From assembly GCA_949291975.1 (NCBI GenBank), contig CASEYA010000117.1:1-16429 (forward strand): a DNA stretch of 16,429 nucleotides, written 5' to 3'. Both the position numbers and the translations under genes were made by a program. Below are positions 11,837-16,429 of the stretch, piece after piece. Origin of the DNA: an uncultured Christensenella sp. (lineage in GTDB: Bacteria; Bacillota; Clostridia; Christensenellales; UBA1242). A model generated the notes under the pieces. The model ran no database searches and was not told where the DNA came from. It was given only the letters and a program-made list of their open reading frames with translations. Positions within the stretch are counted from its first letter, which is position 1. Each line of letters opens with the position of its first letter.

Positions 11837-13093
11837 TTAACCGCAAAGATATTTTTGCAATTTTTTTACCATGTCTTCTTTTGATAACTTTTCTTCTTCG
11901 CCACTCTTCAAATTTTTAAGGGTAAAATTGCCTGTTTTAAGTTCGTTTTCACCTACTATGCAAACATATTTTGCGCAGAGTTTGTCCGCAAACTTAAACT
12001 GATTCTTAAAACTTCGGTTTGCGAGATTTCCTTCTGAAGAAATGCCATTTTGACGCAAATATTGCACTAAGAAAGATATTTCTTCTGGCAAAACTTTTCC
12101 AGCATTCATAACAGCAACATCTGCAACAGACATTTTTTCTTCTGGAAGCAAAGCAATGAGCCTGTCAAGACCAATGCCAAAACCTATGCAAGAAGTTTTC
12201 TTTCCACCAATTTCTTCTACAAGATTATCATACCTTCCACCCCCACCAACAGCAAGAGGTTTGCCTGTGTTTTCAAAGTTTGTTTTTTCAAATTCAAAAA
12301 CAGTTTTTGTGTAGTAGTCAAAGCCTCGAACAAGGTTTTTATCTTCAACAAAACTGATATCATTTTCTTCCAGTAATTTTTTCACAGTTTCAAAATGGCT
12401 TCTGCAACTTTCACAAAGATAATCGCTTAAAGTTGGAGCATCAGCAAAAACTTTTTTACAATTTTCTTTTTTGCAATCAAGCATTCTAAGAGGGTTCACC
12501 TCTTTTCTGTGCTTGCAATCCTCGCAGAGTTTATCTTCATTTTTTTGAGCATAGTCTTTCAGGGCTTGATTAAACTTTGCTCTACATTCAGGACAGCCAA
12601 TTGAATTGATTTTGAGTGTTAAATCAGTTATACCAACTTTTTCAAAAAAAGTTTTCATTAAGCAAAGAGTTTCAACTTCGCCAAGTGGTGAATCAATTCC
12701 AAACATTTCCACTCCAAACTGAGTGTGTTGACGATATCTGCCAGCTTGCGGATTTTCATAGCGAAAGTTGTTTGCAATGTAATAATATTTTTGTGGTAAC
12801 ATTTCGTTTGATAGACCATCTTCAACAAAAGCACGCACCACACCCGCTGTTCCCTCTGGTCTTAATGCAAGTGTTCGGTCTGCCTTATCTTTGAAGATAT
12901 ACATCTCTTTGTTTACAATATCCGTGCCTTGACCAACACTTCTTAGATAGAGCGAAGCATCTTCAAAAACTGGCGTGCGAAATTCTGTGCAACCAAAAAG
13001 ATGTGCAACTTCTTTTGCCGCATTTTCTACTTTTTGCCATGTGAAAATCTCTGGCGCAAAAATATCTCTTGTCCCCTTTGGCTTTTGATACAT
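11837..13093 (-). CDS. hisS: Histidyl-tRNA synthetase
   Basis: This class II aminoacyl-tRNA synthetase charges tRNA-His. It is 418 aa, the usual length. Motif 2 is FRYENPQAGRYRQHTQFGVE (residues 110-129). The histidine-specific motifs are LVRGFDYYTKTVFEF (254-268) and GGGGRYD (283-289). Motif 3 is GFGIGLDRL (304-312). The insertion domain carries four cysteine pairs (167/170, 190/193, 207/212, 227/230), a pattern also common in Clostridia. The C-terminal anticodon-binding domain is complete. It follows hslU by 12 nt without a promoter or T-box leader, so it is expressed with the topA-trmFO-hslVU operon. The cloverleaf element follows immediately. Confidence 0.97.
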   Translation of the reverse strand: MYQKPKGTRDIFAPEIFTWQKVENAAKEVAHLFGCTEFRTPVFEDASLYLRSVGQGTDIVNKEMYIFKDKADRTLALRPEGTAGVVRAFVEDGLSNEMLPQKYYYIANNFRYENPQAGRYRQHTQFGVEMFGIDSPLGEVETLCLMKTFFEKVGITDLTLKINSIGCPECRAKFNQALKDYAQKNEDKLCEDCKHRKEVNPLRMLDCKKENCKKVFADAPTLSDYLCESCRSHFETVKKLLEENDISFVEDKNLVRGFDYYTKTVFEFEKTNFENTGKPLAVGGGGRYDNLVEEIGGKKTSCIGFGIGLDRLIALLPEEKMSVADVAVMNAGKVLPEEISFLVQYLRQNGISSEGNLANRSFKNQFKFADKLCAKYVCIVGENELKTGNFTLKNLKSGEEEKLSKEDMVKKLQKYLCG

Positions 13094-13105
13094 ATTTTTT
13101 CTCCA

Positions 13106-14416
13106 TTATAAAATGTATTTTTCTAAATCGTGTTCACTGATGGTAGTTGCAAGCACTCGCTTAACAAATTCTTTTGTTATCACAACATCAGTTACGGGAT
13201 ACTCTCCACTTGCCTCAAAACTTACCTCTTCCAAAAGTGATTCCAAAATGGTGTAAAGCCTTCTTGCTCCGATGTTTTCTTTTGAAACATTTTCTAGTTC
13301 GGCAAGTCGTGCAATTTCTTCAAGCGCCTCTTTGTTGAATGACAGATTGATGTTATCAACTTTTAGAAGTTCAATGTGTTGTTTTGTAATTGCGTTTTTT
13401 GGTTGAGTTAAAATTTTCAAAAAGTCTTCTTTTGTTAGGTTGTTAAGTTCCACCCTGATTGGAAAACGCCCCTGAAGTTCGGGTATTAAGTCTTCTACCC
13501 TTGCAATGTGAAAGGCACCAGCAGCAATAAAAAGAATGTAGTCAGTGCGAATGGTTCCATATTTTGTGCTAACAGTGCATCCCTCAACAAAAGGAAGAAT
13601 ATCTCGCTGAACACCCTCTCGTGAAACATCTGGCCCATTTCCTTTGCCGTTTGCAATGGCAATTTTATCTATTTCATCAATAAAAATAATTCCCTCTTGC
13701 TCAGCACGCATAATGCCCTCTTCGTTAACAGCATCCATATCTATCAGTTTACTGCTTTCTTCGGCAACAATGTTCTTTCTTGCGTTCTTCACTGATAATT
13801 TTCTCAGTTTTTTACGCTTTGGCAAAAAGCCACTGAACATTTCTGTTAAGTTTGCATCTGGCGCACTGCCCATGATTTCAATGGTCTTTGGTGCTTCAAC
13901 AACTTCCATTTCAATCACTTCATCATCATGCTTACCGCTTGCTATTTCATTATATAAAACTTCTTTATAGTTCTCTGGTTCATCACTTTTTACAATTTTG
14001 CTTTTGGCATACATTATATCGCAAATTTTCTTGTTGGCAATTTCATTTGCACGAGCCTTTACCTCTTCAAACTTCTCTTCTTTTACAAGTCTAACAGCAG
14101 TTTCGACAAGGTCACGAATCATGCTTTCAACATCTCTGCCAACATAACCAACTTCGGTATATTTTGTTGCCTCCACCTTTACAAAAGGTGCTTTAACAAG
14201 TTTTGCAAGTCTGCGTGCAATTTCTGTTTTTCCAACACCTGTTGGCCCTTTCATTAAAATGTTTTTTGGTGTGATTTCTTGTCTTAATTCTTCTGGTAAC
14301 TTGCTTCTTCGATAACGATTTCTAAGAGCAACAGCAACAGCACGCTTTGCTTTATCTTGCCCAATGATGTATTTATCGAGTTCATCAACAATTTGTTTTG
14401 GTGTTAATTGTTCCAT
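13106..14416 (-). CDS. hslU: HslU/ClpY ATPase subunit of the HslUV protease
   Basis: This AAA+ unfoldase feeds substrates to HslV. It is 436 aa (443 in E. coli, 467 in B. subtilis). Walker A is GPTGVGKT (57-64), the pore loop is GYVGRDVE (90-97), Walker B is IIFIDEIDK (243-251) and the arginine-finger region is ELQGRFPIRVEL (313-324). The intermediate domain between residues about 110 and 230 is present but somewhat compact. The C-terminus EHDLEKYIL matches the tail that inserts into HslV to activate it. A strong GGAGGT ribosome site inside the end of hslV and a 1-nt overlap (TAATG) predict coupled translation with hslV. Confidence 0.97.
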   Translation of the reverse strand: MEQLTPKQIVDELDKYIIGQDKAKRAVAVALRNRYRRSKLPEELRQEITPKNILMKGPTGVGKTEIARRLAKLVKAPFVKVEATKYTEVGYVGRDVESMIRDLVETAVRLVKEEKFEEVKARANEIANKKICDIMYAKSKIVKSDEPENYKEVLYNEIASGKHDDEVIEMEVVEAPKTIEIMGSAPDANLTEMFSGFLPKRKKLRKLSVKNARKNIVAEESSKLIDMDAVNEEGIMRAEQEGIIFIDEIDKIAIANGKGNGPDVSREGVQRDILPFVEGCTVSTKYGTIRTDYILFIAAGAFHIARVEDLIPELQGRFPIRVELNNLTKEDFLKILTQPKNAITKQHIELLKVDNINLSFNKEALEEIARLAELENVSKENIGARRLYTILESLLEEVSFEASGEYPVTDVVITKEFVKRVLATTISEHDLEKYIL

Positions 14417-14955
14417 TATTCAACCTCCTCAATAACAAAGTGGTCATTTGTGTAGATGCAATATTTGCTTGCAATTTTTAAACTTTTTTCAACAATTTCC
14501 CTTGCTGAAAGTTTTGTGTTATCAACAAGAGCATTTGCCGCACCCAAGGCAAAAACACTTCCAGAGCCAATTGAAATGAAATCTTCGGCTGGTTGAACAA
14601 TGTTGCCATCTCCCATAACTAGATAAAGTTTATCTTTGTTTGCGATTATAAGTTGTGCTTCTACACGACGAAGTGGTGTGTCTATTGTTTGCCAATCACG
14701 AGCTATTTCAACCACTGCACGCTCAAGATTTCCTGAGAACTTTTGCAAGTTTCCTTCTATTTTGTGAAAAAGAGCAAAGGCTTCTGACACATTCCCAGCA
14801 AAGCCAACAATGACTTTATCTTCGTATATCTTTCTTACTTTTACCACTGAATCTTTTAAAATCATGTTTCCAAGTGTTGCTTGACTGTCTCCACCTATTA
14901 CCGTTTTACCATTTCTTTTTACTGCAACAATTGTTGTTCCCCTTAAAGTTTCCAT
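14416..14955 (-). CDS. hslV: HslV/ClpQ protease subunit
   Basis: This is the proteasome-like peptidase ring of HslUV, 179 aa. After a short leader METLRG comes TTIVAVKRNG. By homology the leader would be removed to expose Thr7 as the N-terminal nucleophile. The sequence GGDSQATLGN differs from the usual GGDGQVT by Gly to Ser. VGFAGNVSEAFALF and ISIGSGSVFALGAA are typical of the family. The start overlaps the end of trmFO by 13 nt, with AAGGAG about 11 nt before the ATG. The integrase-like gene (xerC/codV) often found between trmFO and hslV is absent. Confidence 0.96.
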   Translation of the reverse strand: METLRGTTIVAVKRNGKTVIGGDSQATLGNMILKDSVVKVRKIYEDKVIVGFAGNVSEAFALFHKIEGNLQKFSGNLERAVVEIARDWQTIDTPLRRVEAQLIIANKDKLYLVMGDGNIVQPAEDFISIGSGSVFALGAANALVDNTKLSAREIVEKSLKIASKYCIYTNDHFVIEEVE

Positions 14956-16220
14956 GTGTTATTAATCTCCTTAATTTCATTTAATGCTCGTTTTGCCATT
15001 TCTTCTCGTCTGTTTTCTTTTTTTGCTTCAATTGGAGCGAGCAGTCCCCAATTTATATGCATCGGCTGAAAGTTTGTTTCACTTGCAGAAATAAGATAGT
15101 TTGCAAGTGCACCAAGTGCAGTGTTTATTGAAAGCAGTCTGATTTTTTCACCGTTTAGATATTGTAGCACATAATAGGCACAAAGTAAACCTGATGCAAC
15201 GCTTTCAACATAGCCTTCTACTCCACTTAACTGTCCAGCAAAGAAAATATTTTCGTTTGATTTCAGATTTAATGTGTTTTTCAAAAGTTTTGGTGCATTT
15301 ATAAAACTATTTCTATGCATTGCTCCATAGCGAACAAAATCAACATTTTTTAGTGCTGGAATAAGGCTGAAAACCCTTTTTTGTTCTTTATATGTTAAAT
15401 TTGTTTGACACCCAACAAGGTTATAGAGGTTTCCATTTGTATTCTCTTTTCTTAGTTGCAGAACAGCAAAAGGTTTTTCCTTTTTAAAGCCATCGGGCTT
15501 CATTGGACCAAAGCGAAGCACATCATATCCACGCTTTGCCATTACCTCAACAGGCAAGCACCCTTCAAAATTTTTCTCAAAGTCTTTTAATTCCACCCTT
15601 TCGGCATTAATAAGTTCTTGCCAAAAGTTTTTATATTCTTCTTCGTTAAGTGAACAATTGATGTAACTTTCACCACTTCCATATCTGTCTTCAACAAAAA
15701 TTTTTGATTTATCAATTTTTTCAACATCAACAATGGGTGCAATTGCATCATAGAAATATAGATATTCATCAACATAATCTTTTAATGCATGAATAAGCTT
15801 TTCGCTGGTAAGAGGTCCTGTTGCAATGACGGTCACTTCGGCTGAATTAATTTTTTCCACTTCTTCATAAATAATTTCAATATTTTTATGATTTTTTATT
15901 TTATCTGTTACAATGCTGGAAAACTTTTCACGGTCAACAGCCAAAACATCTCCTGCTGGAATTTTACTTTTCTTTGCTGAATCGATAATCAAACTTCCCA
16001 TTTCGGCTAACTCTTGTTTTAAGAGTCCTGACGCAAAGTTTAGTGATTCACTTTTAAAGGTATTACTGCAAACAAGTTCTGCAAAATTTGCGCTTTTGTG
16101 TGCTGGCGACATAACCTTTGGCTTCATCTCGTAAAGTTTAACTTTAACACCTCTTTCTGCAAGTTGAAAGGCACATTCGCACCCTGCTAGTCCCGCACCA
16201 ATGACTTTTACCTGTTTCAC
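14943..16220 (-). CDS. trmFO: TrmFO: FAD/folate-dependent tRNA m5U54 methyltransferase
   Basis: This enzyme makes 5-methyluridine at position 54 of the tRNA T-loop using methylenetetrahydrofolate and FADH2. The FAD-binding GAGLAG motif is at residues 8-13. FAELVCSN (Cys51) and FEGCLPVEVMAKRG (Cys221) match the two catalytic cysteines of B. subtilis TrmFO (Cys53 and Cys226). YGAMHRNSFINAP and FAGQLSGVEGYVESVASG complete the conserved core. It is 425 aa, slightly shorter than usual. Translation starts at GTG 16220, overlapping the topA stop by 4 nt (GTGA), with AAGGAAG upstream. The topA-trmFO pairing is widespread in Bacillota. Confidence 0.97.
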   Translation of the reverse strand: MKQVKVIGAGLAGCECAFQLAERGVKVKLYEMKPKVMSPAHKSANFAELVCSNTFKSESLNFASGLLKQELAEMGSLIIDSAKKSKIPAGDVLAVDREKFSSIVTDKIKNHKNIEIIYEEVEKINSAEVTVIATGPLTSEKLIHALKDYVDEYLYFYDAIAPIVDVEKIDKSKIFVEDRYGSGESYINCSLNEEEYKNFWQELINAERVELKDFEKNFEGCLPVEVMAKRGYDVLRFGPMKPDGFKKEKPFAVLQLRKENTNGNLYNLVGCQTNLTYKEQKRVFSLIPALKNVDFVRYGAMHRNSFINAPKLLKNTLNLKSNENIFFAGQLSGVEGYVESVASGLLCAYYVLQYLNGEKIRLLSINTALGALANYLISASETNFQPMHINWGLLAPIEAKKENRREEMAKRALNEIKEINNTWKL

Positions 16221-16429
16221 TCTTCTTCCTTTTGTTCTTTTTTATAATGATAATAATTACATTTACTGCAATAGATTTTTCTACCTTTTTCAAGCATCAT
16301 GCTTTGACATTTTGGGCATTTTTCTTCGGTTGGTTTATCCCAAACAGCAAAATCACAATCTGGATATCCACTGCAACCATAGAATTTCTTTCCGCTTTTG
16401 CTGGTTTTCTCTAAAAGATTTTTTCCACA
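16217..16429 (-). CDS. topA: DNA topoisomerase I, C-terminal zinc-ribbon end only
   Basis: Only the last 70 codons are in the window; the gene continues past 16429. They hold TopA-type four-cysteine zinc ribbons: the end of one (CGKNLLEKTSKSGKKFYGCS, with GYPDCDFAVW) and a complete last one (KCPKCQSMMLEKGRKIYCSK, then C). These C-terminal ribbons bind single-stranded DNA in bacterial type IA topoisomerases. The short charged tail KKEQKEEE ends in TGA, overlapping the trmFO GTG. Identity rests on the ribbon type and on position before trmFO. Confidence 0.9.
   Translation of the reverse strand, partial: CGKNLLEKTSKSGKKFYGCSGYPDCDFAVWDKPTEEKCPKCQSMMLEKGRKIYCSKCNYYHYKKEQKEEE

Noticed and set aside
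12616..12894. 92-aa plus-strand frame inside hisS
   Set aside because: It is antisense to conserved motif 2 and flanking regions of HisRS, and no promoter or ribosome site is seen.

Overview
This is chromosomal DNA from an AT-rich, low-GC Gram-positive bacterium (Bacillota). The evidence is the gene content and order (topA-trmFO-hslV-hslU, rpsB-tsf, frr-uppS-cdsA-rseP, ruvX-DUF1292), the strong AGGAG-type ribosome binding sites and the near-consensus sigma-A promoters. TGG encodes Trp and TGA is used as a stop, so the standard code applies. My guess is an uncultured Clostridia-like lineage; I cannot place it below phylum. Every gene except one (a thioesterase at 7819-8364) is on the minus strand, so transcription reads from high to low coordinates.

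Reading in the direction of transcription, the window opens with the 3' end of topA, then trmFO, hslV, hslU and hisS. These are packed with overlaps or a 12-nt gap and form one operon for DNA topology, tRNA modification, the HslUV protease and histidyl-tRNA synthetase. Eight nucleotides past the hisS stop lies a striking 86-nt cloverleaf-shaped inverted repeat (11743-11828): a 9-bp closing stem with three hairpin arms inside it, and no terminator T-tract. A thioredoxin gene follows, with its own terminator. Next come a HAD-fold protein with a degenerate active site behind a consensus promoter, and a cysteine desulfurase/IscU pair in which the IscU lacks two of the three cluster-ligand cysteines.

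The middle (5.0-8.4 kb) is a looser accessory stretch. It holds the plus-strand PaaI-like thioesterase, which converges on iscU across an elaborate bidirectional terminator; a 49-aa membrane-anchored small protein; a compact M3-like zinc peptidase behind a perfect TTGACA-17-TATAAT promoter; and the ruvX-DUF1292 pair.

The final part is a translation and envelope block. rpsB-tsf is preceded by a promoter and a structured leader with a potential pseudoknot, and is closed by a strong hairpin terminator. A new promoter then drives frr-uppS-cdsA-rseP (rseP runs off the window). pyrH, usually between tsf and frr, and dxr, usually between cdsA and rseP, are both absent from their usual places.

The main candidates for something undescribed are the cloverleaf element after hisS, the rpsB leader RNA, the ligand-poor IscU beside a normal desulfurase, and the small M3-like peptidase. 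No CRISPR array, phage gene, intact insertion sequence or tRNA/rRNA gene was seen. No gene-free stretch exceeds 300 bases.
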